From positions 8,184,001 through 8,248,000 of the forward strand of contig CP053155.1 of the NCBI GenBank assembly GCA_014607495.2: 64,000 bases of DNA, written 5' to 3'. Source of the DNA: Carposina sasakii (Eukaryota > Arthropoda > Insecta > Lepidoptera > Carposinidae). Under the pieces are notes generated by a model. The model did not search any database, had not been told where the DNA came from, and was given only the letters and a program-made list of their open reading frames with translations. The number at the start of each line of letters is the position of its first letter. Positions within the stretch are counted from its first letter, which is position 1. The translations under genes and the position numbers were made by a program. Shown piece by piece: positions 33,512-43,798 of this stretch.

Positions 33512-33890
33512 CACTCGGGTGAAGAATTTTTTCCATTTTCTTTATTAATAATTTTATAATATATAATATCTTGACTAAGATAAATTTATAAAAACACTTC
33601 TCCATTAATATAATCCGTTAGGATATGGTTGATCGTTTCATCTTTAAACATTGTGCTGAGGGATTCAGCTTTGTTTGCCGAGATTTGGCTAGTGTATATA
33701 GCTATCGGGATGAAGAATAACGTTGCCAATATGTAATTTAGAAAAGAGATGGTAAAATTCGTCATCCGAGTAATTGACCCGGTGGCTTAGTGGTTATAGC
33801 GGCTCGCACGGTTTGCAGTGGTCGTGGGTTCGATTCCCACTCGGGTGAAGAATTTTTTCCATTTTCTTTATTAATAATTTTATAACTTAT
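33512..33890 (+). repeat. tRNA-like repeat unit with direct terminal repeats, copy 1
   Basis: CCACTCGGGTGAAGAATTTT..TTTATTAATAATTTTATAA stands at both ends (33512-33568, 33837-33890). Between lie a unique body (AACACTTCTCCATTAATATA ... TGTGCTGAGGGATTCAGC) and a tRNA-like head (about 33778-33848: GGTGGCTTAGTGGTTATAGC, GTGGGTTCGATTCCCAC). A perfect 5-bp T-stem is kept but the anticodon stem does not pair. The order is tail then head, as if permuted. Confidence 0.65.
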
Positions 33891-34177
33891 TTGCTTATAA
33901 AATATCCCTAGATAATGAAGGACGTTGATCTATTTATTATTAGATACTAGGTCTAATAACGTAGAAAACTAGAGTATAATTATATTATGAAAAGAAAATA
34001 AGGTTACATTGAAAGACGAGGTGATTTTCACTTGTAGGTCAACGGTCGGCTTAGGAGAAACTATCACGAAAGTTTAATTATGTATTGGAAATCAATTAAG
34101 AAAGTAATATTTACATTTTCATCCAACTATTTATTGTTTAAAGTTTCTCATGCCTATTTTGTCTCTTATGGATTTGT

Positions 34178-34595
34178 ATACAGGCGTTGGAAATGAGTGG
34201 AGTCACATTGAAAGATAGAATAAGAAATGAGGTTATCAGAAAGAAGTGTGGTATAAATGAGGACGTTGTGACGAAGATTGAGAAAGGTATGTTGAGATGG
34301 TTTGGGCATGTGGAGAGGATGGATGAAAGTATATTGACAAAGAAAGTGTATAACGGAAGAGTGGATGGAAGGGCTGAAAGGGGAAGACCTCGCCGGACTT
34401 TCACCGATCAAATTAGTGACATTCTAGAGAAAGGTCAGGTCAAGAGTATACCCTAAACCGACGAACGTGCATGAAGAATATCATGAAAGTAGATGAAGCG
34501 AAAGAAGTGTGTCAGGATCGTAGCAAATGGAGATCCGTGATCTCTGCCTACCCCTCCGGGAAAGAGGCGTGGTTTTTATGTATGTATGTATAATA
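34178..34595 (+). pseudogene. 3' end of a non-LTR retrotransposon (RT C-terminus)
   Basis: An open stretch encodes LRWFGHVERMDESILTKKVY and GRAERGRPRRTFTDQI, the C-terminal signature of reverse-transcriptase ORFs of common lepidopteran LINEs. A frame slip follows near 34445. The neighbouring frame continues with DRSKWRSVISAYPSGKEA and then a tail of TATG repeats. The 5' part is missing, so this is a dead truncated copy. Confidence 0.75.
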
Positions 34596-34726
34596 AGTAT
34601 ATAGATCTACTTATATATTTTATTTCTATAATCCAAATGAGCATTCTGGCTGTCTGTACTTATTTTTTTCACATATAACAAATTACTGTCAACACGACTA
34701 TGATTAGACTATCCTCCTTCATTATA

Positions 34727-35094
34727 CAGGTTGTTTTTATCTGGCCACCATTAACGAAGGGTACGTACTCTATACATCAAACAAAGTGAGTTTATGCCAA
34801 AAAAAAATGCTGGGTTTTTTTTTTAATTACTTGATCGGGCGAAATTTATAGTGTCTAGTGTTTATGTTCGTTTTTTTATAGACAGATATTAATTATTTCT
34901 CGTGAAAAAATCTTGCTACGCGCATTTATGTGCATTTATGCAGAAAAACGCAGTCTATTTACTCAACTTTGGACCCTAATATTTTGGAAACCAGACACTT
35001 CCCAGGTATGCTTTCATGGAAAAAAATGATCGTGATAATGAGGAGATTCCGTAGTTTTCGGGAACGTTGACGACCAAAAATCATTCTGTATAAA
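34727..35094. mobile_element. TACAGGGTG-family element, copy 2
   Basis: ACAGGTTGTTTTTATCTGGCC ... AACGAAGGGTACGTACTCTA ... GGACCCTAATATTTTGGAAA ... CCAAAAATCATTCTGTA. Same orientation as copy 1. Confidence 0.7.
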
Positions 35095-35264
35095 CTATAT
35101 TTTCTGTTTTTTATATCTTGTATTTGTTGTACTTAGATAAACATATCAACATGAAATGGGAAAATAAAAAATAATACTTGTGTCAGGAATAATTTGTTCA
35201 TAAAATATATTTCACAGGCACGTCATAAATTTAATAAATCAATCACAAATTCCATTTTTATAAC

Positions 35265-36616
35265 TTAACGACGGAGGTAGTAAGAGTAAGGAGAAGCGTA
35301 AGAGTAAGCGGCGTATGGGGCAGTGTACGCGGAGTAGGCCAAAGGTGCAGTGTACTCGTAGGCTGCAGCCACGGGAGCGGTGTAGGCCGCAAGAGGAGCG
35401 GTGTAGGCCGCAGCCAGAGGTGCGGTGTAAGCTACTGCTACACCAGGCTTAGCGGCGGCGACGGCCAAGAAGCAAGCGAAGATAAACTGTGAAAATAAAG
35501 ATATAAAAATATTAATATTATGACGTACTTATGCCATTTGAAAGTTGGCCGACTAGAGCAATTCTGACGATTCCCCATGTCAATAAAGCAAAAATTTCCA
35601 AGTCCTTTTTACCTACAGCTTTAAAGATGTACGGACTTAGAAGCTATGATACCGTAACTTTATCTTCTAATCTATGAGATCTAAGTGAAGAAAATACAAA
35701 AAGTTTATTTAAACTTACTAAGAATTAAGATTCATATTTTGTTTTCATGGCTTCTTTTCTTTCTTTATTCTATAGAAACGGTCATTGGTTCAATTGAAAA
35801 GTTTATGATTAAAAAGTTTCATATTCCCTAGACTTAAAACAGTCATATTACAGCCAAAGCTGTGAATGCGCTTTTCAGTTTCACGCTGTCAGTTGACATA
35901 AAGTATATTCCCACTCGGGTGAAGAATTCATAATTTTATAATATCTTGACTAAGATAAATTTATAAAAACACTTCTCCATTAATATAATCCGTTAAGATA
36001 TGGTTGATCGTTTTATCTTTAAACATTGTGCTGAGGGATTCAGCTTTGTTTGCTGAGATTTGGCTAGTGTATAGCTATCGGGATGAAAAATAAAGTTGCC
36101 AATATGTAATTTAGAAAAGAGATGGTAAAATTCGTCATCCGAGTAATTGACCCGGTAGCTCAGTAGTTAGAGCAACTAGCACGGTATGCAGAGGTCGTGG
36201 GTTCGATTCCCACTCGGGTGAAGAATGTTTTTCCATTTCTTTATTAATAATTTAAGAAAGTATAAAGTTTTACCTACCTATTATACTATATCTCTAATGA
36301 AATATTTTAATAGTACAAGCATTCACTAAAAACCTATTTAGGTATTAAACAAAACCAAACCTTTGGTTAATTGGTTCTGTACATATTATTGTTTTCTTAA
36401 ATTTAAATACTAACAAATTATTAGAATGATGAAAATTACTACAAAGTATACGAGTAACTAATACAGATTACTATTTATTTACTGAACTAAATGCATTAAG
36501 TATGGGAATATAAGAAATAATACAAAATTGATTTTAGCTCTCTTTACAATGTGCAGATTTGTACTATTTCTATCTATATTTACCGCGTAGTCAATCTTAC
36601 TTACCAGTTTGAACAT
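35265..36616 (-). CDS. Cuticle-type AYTAP-repeat protein, 77 aa
   Basis: Exon 1 is 36605-36616 (Met-Phe-Lys-Leu, donor GTAAGT) and exon 2 is 35486-35265 (acceptor TTTTCACAG), intron 1118 bp, phase 0. The signal peptide FIFACFLAVAAA precedes KPGVAVAYTAPLAAAYTAPL, and the tail ends YASPYSYYLRR. Exon 2 differs from that of the 75-aa gene at 40241 by three substitutions and one 6-bp insertion that adds Glu-Tyr (AAAYEYTAPLAY). Their promoters are also alike, so they are recent tandem duplicates 5 kb apart. The intron is enlarged by a tRNA-like repeat (35908-36265). A structural cuticle role is inferred. Confidence 0.88.
35908..36265 (+). repeat. tRNA-like repeat unit with direct terminal repeats, copy 2
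   Basis: Closely matches 33512-33890, with the same CCCACTCGGGTGAAGAAT at both ends. The head reads GGTAGCTCAGTAGTTAGAGC, then GTGGGTTCGATTCCCAC and GGGTG. The acceptor, D and T stems nearly pair but the anticodon arm does not. Inside the intron of the 77-aa gene. Confidence 0.65.
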
Positions 36617-36680
36617 TTTGAGATAGTTTTAAAAGGTTGGTAGAGACAAAATGTAGGTAATGCTGCAAAGCAGATGGAGG

Positions 36681-36716
36681 TGTGATACCGTACCAGTGTC
36701 TTTGACTCGTTTTATA
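36681..36716 (-). promoter_or_regulatory. Core promoter of the 77-aa cuticle gene
   Basis: Minus-strand TATAAAA (36710-36716) and initiator TCACA (36681-36685), 30 bp apart. Upstream, AAGGTTGTTTCTTCATATCG is shared with the 75-aa gene (about 36740-36760 and 41260-41285), as is CATTACCTA/CATTACTA(T) just below the initiator. Confidence 0.65.
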
Positions 36717-36896
36717 CGTTAAGTTTGTATCACGTCGATATGAAGAAACAACCTTGTGATGCGTGCTTTGAATACGTAATAGGGATACAAGTTCTCCGTT
36801 CTCGCATAGTCTAAGTACTACAACATTCTTCGACACAATGGATAATTGTATGTGTTCCATTAATGAACTAGAAATATTGCCTCTTTTTTGTTTTAA

Positions 36897-37585
36897 CATA
36901 CATACATATAATCACGCCTTTATCCCTTACGGGGTAGGCAGAGCACCAAGCGCCGATAGAACCACATGGCTTCTGACCAATTTTGAGGATACAGTTGAGG
37001 TGTACAAGTTCGGTTAGTAGTGACAGGTGGTCAGCCCATCACCTACAAAACACCAAGACCCTCTTGTCCCTCTACTGACTTGTACAGTATGCCCGGAAAG
37101 AGAAGCAGCTGTCGTATTATACGTTTTTTTCTATTACTCCCAGAGCAGCATAGAAGAATTGCCTCTTCTTAAAAAAGTCGTAAAAGGGATGCTAGAAGGA
37201 TCCATTGTAATTGATGATAAAAAATGTCCCCATTTAGAATATTTTTTCCAAGCTAGGTTTGGACCACACCTAGACGGCCAATATTTTATAATTTTAATAA
37301 TTACATATTAATACTCCTATGCTGCTCTGGGAGTGAAAAAATAACGTAAATACCACAGCTGCTTCTCTTCCCGAGCATACTGTACAAGTCAGTAGAGGGA
37401 CAAGAGGGTCTTGGTGTTTTGTAGGCGATGGGCTGACCACCTGTCACTACTAACCGAACTTGTATATCTCAACTATACCTTCAAAATTGGTCAGAAGTGG
37501 CACCATGTGGTTCTATCGGCCCTTGGTGCTCTGCCTACCCCGTAAGGGATAAAGGCGTAATTATATGTATGTATGTATATTAATA
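36897..37585. repeat. Large inverted repeat, arms about 245 bp
   Basis: The left arm (ACATACATACATATAATCACG ... CCTTACGGGGTAGGCAGAGC ... ACTCCCAGAGCAGCATA) is mirrored by the right arm (TATGCTGCTCTGGGAGT ... GCTCTGCCTACCCCGTAAGG ... TATATGTATGTATGTA). Arms are highly similar. The loop of about 160 bp contains an open stretch encoding EELPLLKKVVKGMLEGSIVI. Arms resemble LINE or SINE tails of Lepidoptera, here joined head to head. A transcript through it would fold into a very long double-stranded hairpin. Confidence 0.8.
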
Positions 37586-38939
37586 AGTATTGCAGTTATT
37601 CCAATACTAAAGATTGCGATAGGTTTGCAGATTATTTTATTCAACATTTGAAAGTTTGTATTAAAAGAATAGAGGAATTTTATTAATCTGAGTTGTGAAT
37701 TTCAGCTTCATTGAAAGTGGCCATATATATTTCCGTTGTATACACCATCGCCAGGAAGAAAATCTGATTCAATATTTGGTTAAAAATCTTTTTTTGATAA
37801 AATGGTGACGGATCTACCTGCATAGGGATATGAAAACTAGGTATGTTTTAACTATAACTTGCATGTAAATACGAGTACAGAAAAAATATTTCTGCCATCC
37901 CTTAGTCTATTGATATTTTGCAATATGAATATTTAGTTACATTCACAACTTCATCTATATGAATTTACTGCTAAACATGAGCCTTCACTGGGATTAACTC
38001 TTAAGTTAAGCTAGCGGCCTCACACAACTTCGTCTATTTCCCCGTGAAATTAATGGATCTCATGAGGAAAGCCTAAGTTACTCATTAAACATTATCTTTC
38101 AGTCAAAGTCCCGTCAAAATCGGTCCCGAGATTAGCCAGAGAAAATAGACTGACAGTATAAATGCTTCTAACCTGAGTGCTCTCTAGAAAAAAGTAACCA
38201 CTTAAGGAACATATTAGGCCTCTGCATCGAATTTGGCGGGTAGCGGAGCGGGTGCGGCGGCGGCGGCGGCGCGGGTTGCGCTACCGCTACTGCTCTGTAG
38301 CGGCGTAGTGTCGATAGTTTCCTATGCTGCCGATTGGTTTTAGCTGTATGTTTTTTTACCCGACTGCGACATAGGGAGGGTTATGTTTTTAATTATTTGT
38401 ACATATATGTGAGAAGCTTGACGCGTTTAATACTCATAATTTAGGTAAGAATTCATAATTAAACATTGCTACTCATATCGTACGATAAGCTTTATTTAAA
38501 TAATGAGGTTTTATATTTTCCATGGGTATTTTTTTAAATAAATACTTATTTGATCTAAATTGTATCTAATCAGCTTTAATTTTATTACTGTGAATAGCGG
38601 TGTATTTCAGTGTACCGACGTTGCGGTTAAACATTTACATAAGGACTGAACATAGTGACATGACACCGAAGGCAAATCTAGGTCCACTCCCTGTTGCATA
38701 GTCAATACCTCTAAAATCTCTGACTACACAGTCATGTCGTTGTAGTAAATTTTCTATAGCTGTACAATGAAACTGGAAGAGGCTATCCCATCCAGAGTCT
38801 AAATTATCTTTTGTATATTCTTTTTCTCCGTATAAGCAGTTGCTATAGTCTCCGACCGTATTTCGGTCATGGCGGAAGAATATCCAACTGTCCAGGAGAT
38901 ATTATAGTGCATAAGTGTTTGAAAATACAGGTTCACTCT
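37586..38939. other. Gene-free stretch with a GCG microsatellite
   Basis: 38232-38280 is a GC-rich patch (GGCGGGTAGCGGAGCGGG, GCGGCGGCGGCGGCGGCG) that stands out against AT-rich DNA and continues CGCTACCGCTACTGCTC. No genes recognised. Confidence 0.4.
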
Positions 38940-39439
38940 CAGTGGCGGATTTACAAATTTTCAAGGTATAGGCTGAATAGTTTTTGCCGCCCTTGCCTCA
39001 ACAATTGTATTTATTTGTTATATTTGTATGTATGATATGACCATACATTATTTTTACAATGCAACAATTTCGTTGAAATTGCACGTAAAATAATTATAGG
39101 GCATATTTTTTACAATTGCGCTCTTTTCACTCATAAGAAGTGTGGGCAAAGGGCGCAGAGGCGCGAGGCCGATCACTGCTTGAGGGGCGGCGAACTAGCT
39201 GTTTTACTCTAGAATATGGAAGTTTGCTACTCTCGGAATGTGCAATGACAAGTGAGAGAGAAAAGTCATCGACAAAATTAGTTGCAGACTTCTATCTGTA
39301 AGACATCAGAAAACCGTCATAGAAAAATATTTTTGATTTCTATGAGGTAAAAAAAAAAAATCGTTCCCCAAATTTGCCGCCCCTAAAATCTGCCGCCCTA
39401 GGCTCGAGCCTACTCAGCCTGCTGGTAAATCCGTCACTG
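38940..39439. mobile_element. Non-autonomous hAT-type element, 500 bp
   Basis: Ends CAGTGGCGGATTTAC and GTAAATCCGTCACTG (inverted, one mismatch) flanked by a perfect 8-bp direct repeat TTCACTCT (38932-38939 and 39440-39447). The 8-bp duplication and the CAGTG start are hAT hallmarks. No transposase frame. Confidence 0.85.
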
Positions 39440-39447
39440 TTCACTCT

Positions 39448-40240
39448 CTATTCCATCACCGAAAGCACAAGAACTATTGTGTAGGTAGGTATGCAAAATA
39501 AATACACATACAATGATGTCATACTTTATTTATATTTTTCTATTTCTGCATACATTTTGTAATACAGGTAAATTAACATTGGAATTTGTTTAACACAGCA
39601 TTGGACTTGCCTTTACAGAGTTCTAGATAGTCACGAAAAATATTAGGTAATGCCTTTAGTTAGACTTTTAAAATTATCGCGTGTGCCGTTTTAAATATTG
39701 TTTTAGATTTCGAAGAAGAACGAAGATCGTTAGAAGAACATTTTGCTACAAATATACTGGCTAAAAATATATGTTCTCAAAATAGCCGGGCTCTTCAACA
39801 TGGGTTTGAATCCTGATAGGTGCAAACTTTGGTGATGAATATATATGTTTGTTTCCAAGCCAAGTATGTTTTATGACATAAGATCTTAAAAACCTTACTG
39901 TGGGAATTAGTGAATATTTATATTTATTTGTTGTCATAATCAGTGACCCTTTCACCAGTATCCTAGAGGGAAACGATATGTTTGGTACCAGCCTAAAGCT
40001 CTTGTTGACGCGCAGTTTACACTTGCGAAAACAGTTAATGCGCTAATGCTATCAAGAGCGCTTATAGCTAGCTTTTATTGCTAAAATAATAAATGAGTAT
40101 TTCATTCAATTTGTTTAATTAAATTTATCGTTTTTATTCATCATCTGGGTAACAGGAGAGGTAATAAAAAAATACCGTTATAATTTGTTCTTGCCATACA
40201 TTATTTGCTATTTACATATATATCACAGTCCATTTTACAA
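39448..40240. other. Gene-free spacer
   Basis: No recognisable genes or complete repeats. The part next to 40241 is the 3' flank of the leftward 75-aa gene. Confidence 0.4.
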
Positions 40241-41141
40241 TCAACGACGGAGGTAGTAAGAGTAAGGAGAAGCGTAAGAGTAAGCGGCGTATGGGGCAGT
40301 GTACGCGGAGTAGGCCAGAGGTGCAGTGTAGGCTGCAGCCACGGGAGCGGTGTAGGCCGCAAGAGGAGCGGTGTAGGCCGCAGCTAGAGGTGCGGTGTAA
40401 GCTACTGCTACACCAGGCTTAGCGGCGGCGACGGCCAAGAAGCAAGCGAAGATGAACTGTGGAAAAAATAATATTTAAGTAATTTAAAATATTAATTTTT
40501 TTTATATTTGGGATAATTTAGAACGATGACAAAGCATTTCATATATTTGTGATCGATCAACTATATGTACTTCTGTTTCAAATAGGTTTAATAAATATTG
40601 TATTTTGTGGCTTCTAGGTCATTGATATTTGCAATTTTATCATACATCGACATTTCGATAACTTGTAAATTGAATTTAAATTGAAATTGAAATTTTAAAT
40701 ACAAAAGCTTTGAATTTCATGCGCTTTACTGTAATTATGTCGTTATGCATGTGTCCATCACTTTATAACTATTGTTTAGTTTCAGACTGCACGGGCAATA
40801 TTATAGCCCTATGCATAAGCATAAAGCCGACTAATATAAAGTCGGCTTATATTTCAGGCTAGTTCGGTCCGGTACAGATATTAATATTTTAATTGATAGA
40901 TTTAAATTGATCAACTCAATAGAAAATGTCAATGGTATAATTCTCGCAGTTTTTCATAAAAACTATTTTTGGAAAGAAAGTAAACAATTATCATTTTTAG
41001 TACAAGACAAATAATAATTAATTTCTCATCCTAAGCCTGATTAATAAGATATTTTCTGATCTTTTACGTCTTAGTCTTGTTTTAGTACAAGATGAATGTG
41101 TTAATTGAATTTATTTACAATACACTCACCAGCTTGAACAT
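40241..41141 (-). CDS. Cuticle-type AYTAP-repeat protein, 75 aa
   Basis: Exon 1 is 41130-41141 (Met-Phe-Lys-Leu, donor GTGAGT) and exon 2 is 40456-40241 (acceptor TTCCACAG), intron 673 bp, phase 0. The signal peptide FIFACFLAVAAA precedes KPGVAVAYTAPLAAAYTAPL. Repeats of A-A-Y-T-A-P then LAYSAYTAPYAAYSYASPY and the terminal SYYLRR. Almost identical to the 77-aa gene at 35.3 kb, lacking only its Glu-Tyr insertion. Intron sequences differ much more than exons, so the coding exons are constrained or have been homogenised. Confidence 0.88.
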
Positions 41142-41205
41142 ATTGGTAGTTGTAATTTAAAGAATCGGGACTGACAAGATAGTAATGCTGCAAGGCAGAT
41201 GAAGG

Positions 41206-41241
41206 TGTGATACTGTGTCGTTGTCTTTGTGCCATTTTATA
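41206..41241 (-). promoter_or_regulatory. Core promoter of the 75-aa cuticle gene
   Basis: Minus-strand TATAAAA (41235-41241) and initiator TCACA (41206-41210), 30 bp apart. Flanks resemble the 77-aa gene promoter. Confidence 0.65.
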
Positions 41242-42734
41242 CGTTTAGGTTGGATTAGCTCGATATATGAAGAAACAACCTTGTGCTGCGTGCATTGAAT
41301 GCGTAATCCAGAGGCAGGTCTTATTACTATCTTTGTGGGTATTGAGAGATAGTAATAATTTACTACTTCATTAAGAATGTTTGTACTAAAGTAAAGAGAC
41401 AGAAGCTGGGCAACAAATAGACGTATATTCGTAACATATAAACAATGTACGAAAAATATACGCAAGTAGGCACTCAGTAAATAAACAAAGTAGAATAAAG
41501 AAATACCTACTCGTAAAATCTCACAAAAAAAATTTAAGGCATGATTCATGACCTTAAACATCTTCTAACCCATGATTTCCTATAATAAAAATCATGACTA
41601 TAAGAATTTCGCAGGTAGCCTTATAATCTCGATATATAAAAACCAATTTTAATGTTTTTGTAACAGGTAATAAAACAAGTTTGATAACAAGGACGAACTA
41701 AGGCGCGTCCAGAAGGCCGACAGCGAACAGAAATAGTATGACAACAAATAGATTGGCCACTGGAACGCCGAGAATAAAACGAAGTTATCACTCCGGATGG
41801 AAATGCCAAGTTCTCCAAGCTGTAACCCGTTCGTCTGAATACACATGGAGACCGTGAGCATTCGCGAAGGATGCCTTTATTAAGGCCGCCTATAAGGCCA
41901 GTAGAAAAACAGCTATTTCTGTAGTAAAGATTGTCCCCGTAGTGTGTGATTAGTTCTAAGAAAACAGCATTATTGCTTGGGTATTGAATATAGGTCAGGT
42001 CTTGATGTAATGAGTTGTTATTATGTGATAACAGGTCGTTTTCAAGAATAGTGTTATATGATCATAGGTCAAATCACGATATACATATACCTACCTATCT
42101 GTCTAGCCAAAAAGACTCTACATACCCTTACAATACACCTTTTTTTTAAAGATATAAATCTTATTTTCGAAAAAGCATTGTTTGTAAACATTAGAACCTG
42201 AGATTAGAAAACTCGTACTTGAAGTTTGACGTTTTTTTTTTATATTGATGTATCATGGATATATCCTACTGTGATCTTACTAAAAAGTTCAGTTTTGTGT
42301 TTGCGAAATCAGCTTCTTTAGGTTTTTTATAGTGCATACTTTATAACTCAGTTCATAAAACCATTTTCCTTCAATTTCTGGATTAGGGGGAAACTCAAGG
42401 AGCTTTCAATGGGAAACTGGCCAGTATCCCCCTAACCCAATTTGCTCTACACCTCAAAATTTTTCCACATGTTGCACTTTTCACATTATTCTTATATCAC
42501 GAAATAATTAAACAGAAAGATATGTCTTTTTCTTAGTTACTTTTTTACATCCTACAGCTACGTAAAGGCTCCAGACACGAGCGTTACTAAATGCCATCCG
42601 AGTGATTTAATCTCGCAAAAATCATCTATCGCCACAATTGGATTCACCTAATTAAAAATACTAATGAACGTATTTAGTACCTTCCATAATTTGCATCTAG
42701 TTAATTAATGTCGCCTTTTAAATCAACGCGTTCT
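41242..42734. other. Intergenic stretch between divergent genes
   Basis: The first 50 bp resemble the upstream region of the 77-aa gene. The remainder holds nothing recognisable. Confidence 0.35.
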
Positions 42735-42765
42735 TATATCGGGTGGAAATGAGTTTCACTTCATT
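42735..42765 (+). promoter_or_regulatory. Core promoter of the VRP-repeat gene
   Basis: TATATCGG at 42735 and an initiator TCATT at about 42761. The spacing is slightly shorter than in the sister genes, so the box assignment is tentative. Confidence 0.45.
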
Positions 42766-42782
42766 TTTCAATAAACCTCACG

Positions 42783-43798
42783 ATGCTGTTCAAACCCGTA
42801 AGTAAATTGGTTATCTTTACATCTTCTATCTATACATATAATTAAAATGTAACGATTTGCTGTCTGTACATGGAAGATATATGAGAAAAAATATTATAGA
42901 AGACCTTTATCAACGCAATAATACCCAAAAGAATGATTTTTAGAATTTTTGTCTGTTTGTCGGTTTGTCTGTGCGTTTGTGCAGGCTAATCTCAGAAACA
43001 GCTGAACCGATTTCGATGCAATTCAGGAATGTATTGTGACACTTAACATATAGGCTACTTTTTATCCCGGGAAAATATTATTATCCCGGATAATTTCGAC
43101 GTTTTGTTTTTTCTGGAGTCCACGCAGACGGAGTTGCGGGCGTCCATTAGTTTGAAAATATAATTTAAGAACAATACTCGCCACTTTTATATCCAGTTCG
43201 GTAAATATTTATACATATATAGATTTTGCTTAACTAAGGACCATGGGCATGCTAATCAAAATAGTTTTTTTATGTAGTTACAAAGGGCGTAATGCAAAGT
43301 CTTGAAATTAACTAGAGGAGTCGAATCAATTCCTTAATACTAGATGATTTTCTTTATCTTACATATCGAGGAGAGTTCACAATAAATATCCTCCATAGAT
43401 TTCGCATACGAGTAGGTACTTAATAAAATCTATTTACTTGTTACTTTCAGTGGATCATGTTCCTCCTGCTGTCTATACTGTCAATAGTTTCTGGAAGAGT
43501 GTTACGACGGATACCGCTGGTGCGACCTAGCCCGGTATCCCTGGTGCGTCCAAACTCGGTACCGGTGGTGGTACGACCAAACCCGGTACCACTAGTGAGA
43601 CCGAACACCTTACCGGTGGTACGCCCAAATCTCGTACCACTGACGCGTTCAACTGTTACCCTTGTGCGACCAAGTCCGGTATCCCTGCGACCAGCAAGAG
43701 TGCCAGTATTACGACCAAGCAGAGTGGTGCACAAGGCCCCAGTGGTAGTAGTCAAGAAGTTCCCACGCGTAGTGCCTGGGGTAGTAGTGGCGCAGTAG
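42783..43798 (+). CDS. Secreted Val/Arg/Pro-repeat protein, 120 aa
   Basis: Exon 1 is 42783-42797 (MLFKP, donor GTAAGT) and exon 2 is 43451-43798 (acceptor ACTTTCAG), intron 653 bp, phase 0. The joined start MLFKPWIMFLLLSILSIVSG is a clear signal peptide. The mature chain begins RVLRR and is built of degenerate LVRPxPVP/LVRPNxVP units (about 10), ending VVPGVVVAQ. It is strongly basic, with no Cys and almost no acidic residues. I do not recognise the family. Gene layout matches the neighbouring cuticle genes, so secretion into cuticle, silk or egg coat is a reasonable guess. AATAAA follows at about 43815. A Helitron-like repeat occupies half of the intron. The opposite strand is also open (43447-43755), which is an artefact of the repeat. 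Confidence 0.75.
42828..43152 (+). mobile_element. Helitron-like repeat, near full length
   Basis: TCTATACATATAATTAAAATG at the left, AACAGCTGAACCGATTTCG in the middle, CCCGGGAAAATATT, and GTCCACGCAGACGGAGTTGCGG at the right, with a decayed ATTAG end. Inside the intron of the VRP-repeat gene. Confidence 0.7.

Noticed and set aside
36146..36222. Functional tRNA gene
   Set aside because: A and B boxes and a perfect T stem are present, but the anticodon arm does not fold and the same sequence recurs as part of a repeat.
37027..37311. 94-codon frame as a real gene
   Set aside because: Its first part is the left arm of the inverted repeat; only the loop part is of interest and it has no start or splice signals.
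43447..43755. 102-codon frame rich in Gly/Arg/Thr (TGTGFGRT repeats)
   Set aside because: Antisense of the LVRP-repeat gene; the plus strand has the signal peptide and splice sites.
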